From contig NZ_CAJF01000012.1 in the NCBI RefSeq assembly GCF_000304335.1, forward strand, positions 1 through 64,000: DNA of 64,000 nucleotides. Reading direction: 5' to 3'. The notes beneath the pieces were generated by a model. That model searched no databases and was not told the DNA's origin. It saw only the letters and a program-made list of their open reading frames with translations. A program made the translations under genes and the position numbers. The stretch's first letter is position 1. The number at the start of each line of letters is the position of its first letter. Source of the DNA: Microbacterium yannicii PS01 (GTDB lineage: Bacteria; Actinomycetota; Actinomycetes; Actinomycetales; Microbacteriaceae). Below, piece by piece: positions 45,883 to 53,653 of this stretch.

Positions 45883-46479
45883 TCACGCCCGATGTGCCGA
45901 GATCACGCCACGCGCCGTGCGCGCGAAGGCCGGCGCAACGCGGTCCTCGCCGTCGAGATAGCCGCCGACCAGCGCCGCGTCGCGGAGGAGCACGAGGGAC
46001 GCCGCGACATCGGCGGGCTCCGTGAGCCCGGCGGCGCTCGCCAGCTGCTCGAGGGTCGCGCGGAACCACTCGCGATGCTCGGCGATGAGCGCCCGGACCG
46101 GACCCTCGTCGGGATACTCGGCCGCGGCGTTGATGAAAGGGCAGCCGCGCGTGTGGCGCTCGCGGATGTCGTGCTCAATCCCGCCGACCACGAGGTCGAT
46201 GAGCACCGCCGGGTCGTCCGACACCTGGGCGGCCTGCGCGAACAGGGCACGCAGTCCCTGGTCCTCGCCCTGCAGGTAGGCGAGCACGAGGCCCTCCTTG
46301 CCCGAGAACTGCTTGTACATCGTGGCCCGCGTGACGCCGGCCACCTCGATGATGCGGTCGACGCCCACCGAGTGGATGCCCTCGTTGTAGAAGAGATCGG
46401 TCGCGGCCTGGAGAAGGCGCTGCCGCGCGGGTGAGGGGCGGGAGGCCGCGGCATCCGTCGTTGGGCTGGTCACTGCCAT
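45883..46479 (-). CDS. TetR-family regulator
   Basis: A 198-aa regulator: HTH GIHSVGVDRIIEVAGVTRATMYKQFSGKEGLV, and a C-terminal effector domain with HTRGCPFINAAAEYPD typical of a TetR subgroup. ATG 46479 follows AAAGGAAA. It is divergent from the alpha/beta hydrolase, with a palindrome between them. Confidence 0.87.
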   Translation of the reverse strand: MAVTSPTTDAAASRPSPARQRLLQAATDLFYNEGIHSVGVDRIIEVAGVTRATMYKQFSGKEGLVLAYLQGEDQGLRALFAQAAQVSDDPAVLIDLVVGGIEHDIRERHTRGCPFINAAAEYPDEGPVRALIAEHREWFRATLEQLASAAGLTEPADVAASLVLLRDAALVGGYLDGEDRVAPAFARTARGVISAHRA

Positions 46480-46548
46480 CAGGGGTTTCCTTTCTCGTCC
46501 ATCGTCGCATCCCTGGAGAAATTCGTGATCCTTGGGAATGCTCTTGCA

Positions 46549-46568
46549 TAGATAGAACGTTCGGTCTA
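46549..46568. promoter_or_regulatory. Palindromic TetR operator overlapping hydrolase promoter
   Basis: TAGATAGAACGTTCGGTCTA is an inverted repeat centred on AACGTT. It overlaps TACTAT (46567-46572), the probable -10 of the hydrolase gene, so binding would block it. Confidence 0.7.
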
Positions 46569-46622
46569 CTATCAGGATACACCGCACCTCAGCACCGCAG
46601 CACCCCACACAAGGAGAAGGAA

Positions 46623-47459
46623 ATGAACACCACGGCCAAGACCCCGATCGTCCTCATTCACGGCCTCTGGATGACTCCGAAGAGCTGGGACACCTGGGCC
46701 GAGCGCTTCCGCGCCGCCGGCCACGACGTCATCGTCCCGGGGTGGCCCGGCATCGACGACCGCGAGGTCGCCGACATCCGCCGCAACCCCGAGGCACTCA
46801 AGGGCATCGGCCTGAAGCAGATCGCCGACAACTACGAGCGCATCATCCGCGCGCTGCCCCAGAAGCCGATCATCATCGGCCACTCCTTCGGGGGAGTCCT
46901 CACCCAGATGCTCGCCGATCGCGGACTGGGCGTCGCCTACGTCGGAGTCGCCCCCGGGCAGACAGCCGGGGTCACCACCCTGCCGCTGTCGACTCTCTGG
47001 ACGGGCACGCCGATCCTCTCGAACCCCTTCGGCATCCACGGCGCCAAGCCCCTCAGCAAGCGCCACTTCCACTTCACCTTCGGCAACGACCTGAGCCGCC
47101 CCGAGTCCGATCGGCTGTGGGACGAGTACGCGGTCAACTCGTACAACCGGGTGTTCTTCGAGGGCGTCACGTCGGTGCTCAACGAGAAGAGCGGCGTCAC
47201 CCGCGTCGACTACGGCCGCACCGACCGCGCGCCGCTGCTCGTCATCACCGGCGAGATCGATCACGTCGTTCCCCCGGCCATCGGCAGGGCGCTGGTCAAG
47301 AAGTACCGCGCGTCGGGCAGCCCCGCCATCGTCGAGTACAAGCAGTACGCCGGCCGCACGCACCGCCTGGTCAGCCAGGACGGCTGGGAAGAGATCGCCG
47401 ACTACGCCCTCGAGTGGGCGACCAGCCACGCGGTCGCCGGCACGGGGGCGGCGAAGTAG
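46623..47459 (+). CDS. Alpha/beta hydrolase
   Basis: A 278-aa enzyme: oxyanion HGLW (IHGLWMTPKSW), nucleophile elbow GHSFGG, acid in GEIDHVVP and late His (GRTHRLVSQ). SD AAGGAGAAGGAA precedes ATG. Likely induced when the divergent TetR releases its operator. Substrate unknown. Confidence 0.88.
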   Translation: MNTTAKTPIVLIHGLWMTPKSWDTWAERFRAAGHDVIVPGWPGIDDREVADIRRNPEALKGIGLKQIADNYERIIRALPQKPIIIGHSFGGVLTQMLADRGLGVAYVGVAPGQTAGVTTLPLSTLWTGTPILSNPFGIHGAKPLSKRHFHFTFGNDLSRPESDRLWDEYAVNSYNRVFFEGVTSVLNEKSGVTRVDYGRTDRAPLLVITGEIDHVVPPAIGRALVKKYRASGSPAIVEYKQYAGRTHRLVSQDGWEEIADYALEWATSHAVAGTGAAK

Positions 47460-47497
47460 CCGGATGCCGCGCCCGGCGCCGGCGAGGAACCACTTCG

Positions 47498-47535
47498 CCG
47501 TCGAGCCACCACGCACCGGCGTGATGGCTCGACGG
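47498..47535 (+). terminator. Terminator of the alpha/beta hydrolase gene
   Basis: CCGTCGAGCCACCACGC pairs with GCGTGATGGCTCGACGG (one mismatch) across ACCG. No T-run follows. Confidence 0.65.
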
Positions 47536-47639
47536 TCGAGTGGTGTCGGCCGGTGTCGCGGTGGACGCAGGGGCCGGGAAGCCACGAGGGCTCCGAGCCT
47601 TCGTCGTTCGCGTGCTCGGGCTGTAGGGGCGGAACGCCA

Positions 47640-47789
47640 CTCCGCCCGGGGAGATGGAGTCCGCCGGGCGGGGAATCGTAACGATGGCGGAGGACTCGGT
47701 CCGCATTCTCCGCCCGAGGCGTAGTACTCCGCCGGGCGGAGCGGGCAGGACTCCGCCCGAGGCGTAGTACTCCGCCGGGCGGAGCGGGC
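47640..47789. repeat. Array of CTCCGCCCG hairpin repeats
   Basis: Two identical 39-bp copies (47708-47746 and 47751-47789) are separated by 4 bp, and a diverged copy lies near 47640-47673. Each can fold CTCCGCCCG against CGGGCGGAG. Confidence 0.8.
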
Positions 47790-47802
47790 GCCGCGCGGAG
47801 CG

Positions 47803-48936
47803 TCAGGCGTGCAGCCGGCGCAGCGCCGTGACGACGTCGTCGTGCCACCGCCGGGCGGCGGGCAGCACGCCCGTGAAGATCGGGGTGTCGTGCGTCACAC
47901 CTTGGTATCGCACCACGCTCGCCTCGACTCCGCCCTTGCGCAGTGCCGCACCGTACGCGTCGCCGTCGCCCCGCAGCGGGTCGTACTCCGCCGTCAGGAT
48001 CACGGCCGGAGGGAGCCCCTCGTGCGACCGCGCGCGCAGCGGCGACGCGAGCGGATCGCGCGCGTCGGACCGCTTCGGCAGGTACGTGCTCGCCACCGAG
48101 CGCAGCTCCCGCAGGGCGATGAGGCTCGGGATGCCGAGAGCCCGCGTCGCGCTCAGATCCAGGCGCCCGCCGGTGAGGTCCACGACCGGGACCTCGAGCA
48201 GCTGCAGCCGCAGCGGATGCCGCCCGCGGTCGCGATTGAGCAGCGTGACGGCGGCGGCGATGTTCGCGCCCGCCGATGTGCCGGCCACGCCGATGCGTGA
48301 CGCATCGACTCCGACGTCGGCGGCCCGCTCGAACAGCCAGGCCAGTGCGGCGTAGGCCTGCTCGACCGGGACGGGAAAGCGGTGCTCGGGCGCGAGGGCG
48401 TAGTCGACGGCGACGATCGCGACGCCCGCGTCGAGCGCACGACGCCGGTACGCGGCATCCGTCGTCGGATAGTCGATGCCCCCGATGCGGAATGCACCGC
48501 CGAAGAAGCCCAGCACCGCCGGCACCGGGAGGACGTTCTCCGTGGCGCCGTCACTCTGAGCGGACCGCTCGGGGTAGTAAATCCGCACGCGAAAAGGCGG
48601 CACGCCGTCGGGCTCCAACCGATGCTCGGCGGTGCGGACGGCAGGGCCACGCGTGCCCACGGTCTTCAGTTCCCGCCGATCCCACGCGAGCGCGGCCTTG
48701 CGGTGCTTCGCGCGCGCCCGGGCGCGCGGCCCGAGAGCGGGCCCGGCGCCTGCCGGCGAAGTCTCGGCGGCCGGCGTCGCTGCAGGGGGAGCCTTCTCGG
48801 CGACCTCGGCAGGTCCTGCGGGACGGCCGAAGGGCCACAGCGCGGTCAGGCGCGCGCGGACGCTGCCCAGCGCCCGGTCGATCAGGTACTTCCGGTGCAC
48901 CCGCAGGCGCTCCTCGAAGATCGGATCCAGCGGCAT
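47803..48936 (-). CDS. HSL-type esterase/lipase (alpha/beta hydrolase-3)
   Basis: A 377-aa protein with the HSL-type nucleophile motif GTSAGAN, the acid in EYDPLRGDG and His in GVTHDTP. The canonical oxyanion HGGG is replaced by FFGGAF, which may lower or change activity. The first 100 residues include a low-complexity Pro/Ala stretch. Confidence 0.85.
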   Translation of the reverse strand: MPLDPIFEERLRVHRKYLIDRALGSVRARLTALWPFGRPAGPAEVAEKAPPAATPAAETSPAGAGPALGPRARARAKHRKAALAWDRRELKTVGTRGPAVRTAEHRLEPDGVPPFRVRIYYPERSAQSDGATENVLPVPAVLGFFGGAFRIGGIDYPTTDAAYRRRALDAGVAIVAVDYALAPEHRFPVPVEQAYAALAWLFERAADVGVDASRIGVAGTSAGANIAAAVTLLNRDRGRHPLRLQLLEVPVVDLTGGRLDLSATRALGIPSLIALRELRSVASTYLPKRSDARDPLASPLRARSHEGLPPAVILTAEYDPLRGDGDAYGAALRKGGVEASVVRYQGVTHDTPIFTGVLPAARRWHDDVVTALRRLHA

Positions 48937-49098
48937 GGCTCACCCCCCACTCGAGGCTTCGAGTCTACGAAGCACCTCCGCCCGCGCCGGTGCCGCTTGT
49001 CACCGCGGCAGGTTTGTGCGAGCGCTGCGTCGCGGCCAGTGCGTCAATCAGGCGATGTCGCACTGCCGCTGCCTCGGTGGCACGGCTACTGTGGCGGC

Positions 49099-49992
49099 AT
49101 GGGCGCCGTCAGCACGATCGCGGGCATCGCACTGGTGCTGGTCGCCCTCAACGATGTGTTCCAGACGCTGCTGCGACCGACGGCGACGGGACGGCTGAGC
49201 ACCCTGATCTTCCGCACCGTGTGGAGATTCACCCGATCGGGACCGAGACTGGGAAATGTCAGTGGGCCGCTCATCGTCCTCACCACGATCGCCGTCTGGC
49301 TCACGCTGACGACCGCCGGATGGGCGCTCATCTACCTGCCGCACATCCCCGAGGGATTCGCCTATTCGAATGTGGACCCCGCCGACTACCCCCCGTTCAC
49401 CGAGGCGCTGACGTTCTCGCTCGTCGCCCTCACCACGCTGGGCCTGGGTGACGTCGTACCGGTCGATCCGCTGATCCGCGTGCTGTCACCGTTGGAAGCG
49501 CTGACCGGCTTCGCGCTGCTCTCGGCCTCGGTCTCGTGGTTCATGCAGCTCTACCCCGCACTCTCACGCCGGCGAGCATTCGCCATCGATCTCACCAGCC
49601 TGCACGAGGCGGGAGTCACCGCCGATCTCGCATCGCTCACCACCGAGCGCGCCGCTTCCGTCACGCGCGCGACAGCCCGCTCGCTCGCCGAGGTGACCGC
49701 CGACCTCGTGCAGAACACCGAGATCTTCTACTTCGCCGAGAAGGATGAGACGCTCTCGGCGCCTCGCGCATTGCAGTACGCGCTGGAGCTGCAAGGATCG
49801 GCGCTCGAGTCGAAGAGCGCCGATGTGCGGGCAGAGGGCCGGGCACTGTCCCACGTGATCGAGGAGCTGGCGCGCGTGCTGCGCAGTCAGTACCCTCACC
49901 TGGCCGGCGATTCAGCCGCCGACGTGTTCGCGAACGCGGCGACGGGTCACGCGCATCACCGGCGCGCTGCCGCCGGGTCTCGTCCGCAGTAG
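49099..49992 (+). CDS. Two-transmembrane ion channel (K+ channel fold)
   Basis: A 297-aa protein with hydrophobic helices near the N-terminus, a pore segment TTLGLGDVVP (canonical TVGYGD) and a C-terminal soluble helical domain of about 140 residues. Leu replaces Tyr in the filter. TACTGT plus six bases precedes ATG 49099. Ion selectivity uncertain. Confidence 0.8.
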   Translation: MGAVSTIAGIALVLVALNDVFQTLLRPTATGRLSTLIFRTVWRFTRSGPRLGNVSGPLIVLTTIAVWLTLTTAGWALIYLPHIPEGFAYSNVDPADYPPFTEALTFSLVALTTLGLGDVVPVDPLIRVLSPLEALTGFALLSASVSWFMQLYPALSRRRAFAIDLTSLHEAGVTADLASLTTERAASVTRATARSLAEVTADLVQNTEIFYFAEKDETLSAPRALQYALELQGSALESKSADVRAEGRALSHVIEELARVLRSQYPHLAGDSAADVFANAATGHAHHRRAAAGSRPQ

Positions 49993-50012
49993 TCGCGACC
50001 CCGGAACAGCAC

Positions 50013-50044
50013 AAGGCCCGGAGTTCCGAGGAACTCCGGGCCTT
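50013..50044. terminator. Bidirectional terminator between channel gene and rpsN
   Basis: AAGGCCCGGAGTTCC and GGAACTCCGGGCCTT form a near-perfect stem flanked by A and T residues on each side, suitable for both convergent transcripts. Confidence 0.8.
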
Positions 50045-50060
50045 CCTGCTCGTGCTACTG

Positions 50061-50096
50061 CTCGGTCCCTGAGCCTGTCGAAGGTCAGCGACCGAG
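50061..50096. repeat. Palindromic element (GACCGGTC-centred family), intergenic copy
   Basis: CTCGGTCCCTGA and TCAGCGACCGAG pair with one mismatch around GCCTGTCGAAGG. It ends 6 bp before the rpsN stop. Confidence 0.7.
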
Positions 50097-50101
50097 AATG
50101 C

Positions 50102-50407
50102 TCACCAGGACGACTTGGTCACGCCGGGCAGTTCGCCACGGTGCGCCATGTCACGGAAGCGGACACGCGAGATGCCGAACTTCGTGAGGACACCGCGGGG
50201 GCGTCCGTCGATGACGTCGCGCGAACGGACGCGGACGGGCGAGGCGTTGCGGGGCAGCTTCTGCAGGCCCACGCGAGCGGCTTCGCGCTCCTCGTCGGTG
50301 GAGGTCGGCGAGACGAGCGCCTTCTTCAGCTCGGCGCGCTTGGCAGCGTAGCGATCGACGATCACCTTGCGCTGCTCGTTGCGCGCGATCTTGCTCTTCT
50401 TGGCCAT
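50102..50407 (-). CDS. rpsN: 30S ribosomal protein S14, zinc-free form
   Basis: A 101-aa S14 with no cysteine, i.e. the long C-minus type. The conserved [26 protein letters not shown]-terminus is intact. Third in rpmB-rpmG-rpsN. Confidence 0.95.
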   Translation of the reverse strand: MAKKSKIARNEQRKVIVDRYAAKRAELKKALVSPTSTDEEREAARVGLQKLPRNASPVRVRSRDVIDGRPRGVLTKFGISRVRFRDMAHRGELPGVTKSSW

Positions 50408-50411
50408 GAGA

Positions 50412-50582
50412 TCAGCGCTCCTCTCGGAATTCGACGTGCTTGCGGATGACCGGGTCGTACTTCTTGAGCACGATGCGGTCGGGGTTGTTGCGGCGGTTCT
50501 TGCGCGTGACGTAGGTGTAACCCGTGCCCGCGGTGGAACGCAGCTTGATGATCGGACGAACGTCCTGAGCCTTCTTCGCCAT
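50412..50582 (-). CDS. rpmG: 50S ribosomal protein L33, zinc-free form
   Basis: A 56-aa protein found by reading the gap between rpsN and rpmB. Its sequence ([19 protein letters not shown]..., ...[17 protein letters not shown]) is L33 and has no cysteine. ATG 50582 overlaps the rpmB stop. Confidence 0.95.
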   Translation of the reverse strand: MAKKAQDVRPIIKLRSTAGTGYTYVTRKNRRNNPDRIVLKKYDPVIRKHVEFREER

Positions 50583-50818
50583 CAGAGCTTCACACCCTTC
50601 GCGAGAAGGTCCTTGACGACGGACTCGATGCCGCGCGCGTCAATCACCTTGATGCCCTTGGCCGACACGTTGAGCTTGATGTTGCGGCCCAGTGACGGCA
50701 CGAAATAGGTCTTCTTCTGCACGTTCGGGTCGAAGCGGCGCTTCGTCCGGCGGTGCGAGTGCGAGATGTTGTGACCGAAGCCGGGAACTGCTCCAGTCAC
50801 CTGGCACACTGCTGCCAT
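50582..50818 (-). CDS. rpmB: 50S ribosomal protein L28
   Basis: A 78-aa L28 ([29 protein letters not shown]). Only one Cys, so it does not have the CxxC pairs of the zinc-ribbon form. First gene of the rpmB-rpmG-rpsN operon. Confidence 0.94.
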   Translation of the reverse strand: MAAVCQVTGAVPGFGHNISHSHRRTKRRFDPNVQKKTYFVPSLGRNIKLNVSAKGIKVIDARGIESVVKDLLAKGVKL

Positions 50819-50882
50819 AGTGATGTCTCCTTAGTACCGTGCGACCGGACGGCCACACCCAAGATCCCTTGTCTGCACCCCG

Positions 50883-50904
50883 CCCTGCGACAGACTCAGG
50901 GACC
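50883..50904. repeat. Partial palindromic element in the rpmB 5' leader
   Basis: CCCTGCGACAGACTCAGGGACC matches half of the 50061-50096 copy in the opposite orientation. Confidence 0.55.
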
Positions 50905-50973
50905 GCCCGAAAGCGGCCTGGCTGTGAAGGGAGAGTACGAACTGCGTGCTGGAGTGCGCGCAGACAAACAGTA

Positions 50974-50982
50974 AGTCTAGCA
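50974..50982 (-). promoter_or_regulatory. Extended -10 promoter for rpmB operon
   Basis: TGCTAGACT on the minus strand; transcription would give a leader of about 150 nt before rpmB. No Zur-type palindrome is seen here. Confidence 0.5.
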
Positions 50983-51022
50983 CGGGAACGCCACCCGACC
51001 CCCGCTCCGTGAGCGACGATCA

Positions 51023-51050
51023 GTGACAACATCACGCCCCCGCGCGTAGA
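51023..51050 (+). promoter_or_regulatory. Promoter of the Trp-rich micro-ORF
   Basis: GTGACA (51023-51028) and TAGAGT (51045-51050) with a 16-bp spacer, 42 nt ahead of the ATG at 51092. Confidence 0.5.
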
Positions 51051-51091
51051 GTCTGCGCTTAACGGTCATCTGGACCGTCGAAGGGGGCACC

Positions 51092-51163
51092 ATGTGGGAT
51101 TGGTTTCAGTCCGTCGCCAACGAGTTCGCAGGATGGGTGTACTGGTTCTTGGGCTGGTGGTGA
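51092..51163 (+). CDS. Putative 23-aa Trp-rich micropeptide
   Basis: Twenty-three codons ending in TGA, with SD AAGGGGG 5 nt upstream and a promoter ahead. Six of 23 residues are Trp (starts MWDWF, ends GWW), plus Phe and Tyr; it reads as a short amphipathic membrane peptide. It converges on the AAG gene. Possible roles: small membrane protein, type I toxin or leader peptide. Family unknown. Confidence 0.4.
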   Translation: MWDWFQSVANEFAGWVYWFLGWW

Positions 51164-51172
51164 GGTCCGCGC

Positions 51173-51859
51173 CTAGACGTCCTCGTGCATAGGACCCGCT
51201 GGGGCCGCACCGCGGCCCCAGCGGAAGGCCGACACCGTGGGATCGCCCGGTATCCAGAACCGCCAGGGAAAAGCCGCGGTTCCCGCGATCCCCGCCACCC
51301 CGACCCGCGGGCCGACGGCGATCTCGGCGATCGGCTGGGATCGCAGGTCGAGTCGGGCGACGGCGCCGTGGTGCGCCGCTCCGGTGACCGCGTCGATGCC
51401 GTCGTGCACCGGATGCCGCAGCCCCACCGCGTCGCCCAGGCGCCCCGGACCGCGTGCGAGGTCGCGCGCCGTCTTCGCGGCGGGTCGGCGCCGCGCCGCG
51501 GCATCCGCTCCGGCGACGATCTCGCCGCCGCGCAGCAGCACACCGCCGGCAACCCCCGCGGGCCCGCACACGACGTTGACGCACGAGTGGATGCCGTGGC
51601 TGAGGTACACGTACAGGTGACCCGGTTCGCCCCACATCGTGGCGTTGCGCGCGGTCGGCCCCATGCGCGCGTGCGAGCCGGGATCTGCCACCGGGCCCGT
51701 GCCGAGGCCGTGATAGGCCTCGACCTCGGTGAGCCGCACCGTGACGGTCTCGCCCCCGACCACGGTCGTCAGATGCGCACCGAGAAGACGCGGGGCGACC
51801 TCGGCCGGAAGCCCGGCCAGGTCGGCGCGCGTCGCAGCGCGGAACTCGGATCCGGACAT
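51173..51859 (-). CDS. mpg: DNA-3-methyladenine glycosylase (AAG/MPG family)
   Basis: A 228-aa base-excision repair glycosylase. RLTEVEAYHG (catalytic Glu), GPTARNATMWGEPGHLYVYLSHGIHSCVNVV and the DPTVSAFR-like end fit the AAG family. TAAGCT plus six bases precedes ATG 51859, a leaderless promoter. Confidence 0.92.
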   Translation of the reverse strand: MSGSEFRAATRADLAGLPAEVAPRLLGAHLTTVVGGETVTVRLTEVEAYHGLGTGPVADPGSHARMGPTARNATMWGEPGHLYVYLSHGIHSCVNVVCGPAGVAGGVLLRGGEIVAGADAAARRRPAAKTARDLARGPGRLGDAVGLRHPVHDGIDAVTGAAHHGAVARLDLRSQPIAEIAVGPRVGVAGIAGTAAFPWRFWIPGDPTVSAFRWGRGAAPAGPMHEDV

Positions 51860-51934
51860 GTCGCGAGCTTACGCACGCAGGATCATGTCAACAGGTCGAT
51901 GCGGCCGCCGCACGGGCGCGAGTAGCCTTCGCCC

Positions 51935-53653
51935 ATGAAGCGATGGTTCGTGCTCGTCCTGCTCGGCGTCTCGCAGTTCGTGATGGTGCTCGACAGCACC
52001 GTCATGAACGTCTCGATCTCGACCGTCGCCGCCGACCTCGGCACCGACATCGCGGGCATGCAGGCGGCGATCACCTTCTACGCGCTCACCATGGCGGCCT
52101 TCATGCTGACCGGCGGAAAGATCGGAGACAAATGGGGGCGCAGCCGCGCCTTCCGCATCGGCTCGGTCATCTACGGGCTCGGCTCGCTGACCACCGCTTT
52201 GAGCCCCAACCTGACCGTGCTCATGGTCGGCTGGTCGCTCGTCGAAGGTCTCGGCGCGGTCCTCGTGATCCCCGCGATCGCCGCACTCGCCGCGATCAAC
52301 TACACCGGACGCGAGAGGGTCATCGCCTTCGCGGTGCTCGGTGCCATCACAGGGTTCGCTGCGGCAGCCGGCCCGCTGATCGGCGGACTTCTGACCACCT
52401 ACTCCTCGTGGCGGTACGTGTTCGTGGCCGAGGCGGTCATCATGCTCCTCGTGCTGCTCCTGTCGGGCCGCATCAAAGACACCTCCGCCGACCGCGCGCT
52501 CAAGATCGACCTCCTCAGCGTGATCCTGTCCGCCGCGGGCCTGGCGATCCTCGTCTACTCGATCCTGCAGAGCAAGACATGGGGGTGGATCGTCCCGCTG
52601 GATCCGCCCGTCATCGCCGGGGCGACGATCGCGCCATTCGGGATCTCCCCGGTGGCGTACCTCATCCTTCTCGCGCTGGTCGTCCTCTGGCTCTTCGTCC
52701 GACGCCAGCAGTACCTCGAGCGGATCGGCGCGGTCCCCTTGCTGAAGGTCGGCTTGCTCCGCATCCCCGCCCTGCGCAGCGGCCTGACGATGTTCCTCGC
52801 TCAGTACTTCGCGATCGCGGCGCTGTTCTTCGTCGTCCCGGTCTACCTGCAGACGATCCTCGGCTACGACGCGCTGCAGACGGGTCTGAAGATCCTGCCG
52901 CTGTCTGTGGGCCTGATCCTGTTCTCCATGCTCGGGTCGCGCCTGGCGACGGTGCGCTCGGCGCGGCATCTCGGCCGCATCGGGCAGCTCACCCTCGGTG
53001 CGGGGGTGTTCATCGTCTTCGCGGCGGTGCAGCCCGAACTGGTCGGCTGGGTATTCGCGACCGGCATGTTCGTCGTCGGAGCCGGCTTCGGACTCCTCGC
53101 CTCGCAACTCGGAAACGTCAACATGTCGGCGGTGGACAGCACCGACACGTCGGAGGTCGGCGGACTGCAGGGGACCTTCCAGAACCTCGGCTCCTCCTTC
53201 GGCACCGCCGTGGTCGGTTCGGTCTTCGTGCTCATGCTGACCTCGGGCTTCACGGCCGCCGTCGCGCAGAGCGAGACGCTCCCCGACGACGTCCGCGATC
53301 AGGTCGTGTTCGCGACCTCGACCGGCGCGCCGATCCTGTCGCAGCAGCAGGTCGAGGAGGTGATGACGGATGCCGGCGCCGCGCCCGCGGCCGCCGAAGA
53401 GGTCGCCCAGACCTACGCCGACGCGCAGGTTGAATCGCTCCAGCAGTCCCTCTTCCTCGTCTTCGCGCTCACGATCCTGGGTCTGCTCCTTGCGCGTGGG
53501 CTGCCGTCCAGGCTTCCCGACCCGGACGCGCAGCCCGGCGTCCCGGACGCGGCGGATCACGGGTCGTCCGCAGTCGCCGCGCCCGACTCCTCCCCGGCTG
53601 GGGGTGCGGTCAGTTCGGGGGAACCTGGCACCAGGAGATCGCGGCGCCGGTGA
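51935..53653 (+). CDS. DHA2-type MFS multidrug transporter
   Basis: A 572-aa 14-helix antiporter-like protein. Motif C-like LDSTVMNVSISTVAADLG and motif A GKIGDKWGRSRAF are present. The hydrophilic C-terminus overlaps the convergent gene by 44 nt. TAGCCT plus six bases precedes ATG 51935. Substrate unknown; drug or solute efflux likely. Confidence 0.88.
   Translation: MKRWFVLVLLGVSQFVMVLDSTVMNVSISTVAADLGTDIAGMQAAITFYALTMAAFMLTGGKIGDKWGRSRAFRIGSVIYGLGSLTTALSPNLTVLMVGWSLVEGLGAVLVIPAIAALAAINYTGRERVIAFAVLGAITGFAAAAGPLIGGLLTTYSSWRYVFVAEAVIMLLVLLLSGRIKDTSADRALKIDLLSVILSAAGLAILVYSILQSKTWGWIVPLDPPVIAGATIAPFGISPVAYLILLALVVLWLFVRRQQYLERIGAVPLLKVGLLRIPALRSGLTMFLAQYFAIAALFFVVPVYLQTILGYDALQTGLKILPLSVGLILFSMLGSRLATVRSARHLGRIGQLTLGAGVFIVFAAVQPELVGWVFATGMFVVGAGFGLLASQLGNVNMSAVDSTDTSEVGGLQGTFQNLGSSFGTAVVGSVFVLMLTSGFTAAVAQSETLPDDVRDQVVFATSTGAPILSQQQVEEVMTDAGAAPAAAEEVAQTYADAQVESLQQSLFLVFALTILGLLLARGLPSRLPDPDAQPGVPDAADHGSSAVAAPDSSPAGGAVSSGEPGTRRSRRR

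Larger units (their letters stand above)
47460..47802. other. 343-bp intergenic region with terminator and repeats
   Basis: No gene seen. It holds the hydrolase terminator at 47498-47535 and a hairpin repeat array at 47640-47789. Both flanking genes end here (convergent). Confidence 0.7.

Noticed and set aside
47708..47789. CRISPR array
   Set aside because: Only two perfect repeats separated by 4 bp, and no cas genes nearby; hairpin repeats fit better.
50819..51000. Zur box ahead of rpmB
   Set aside because: No TGATAATGATTATCA-like palindrome could be found; only an extended -10 is visible.
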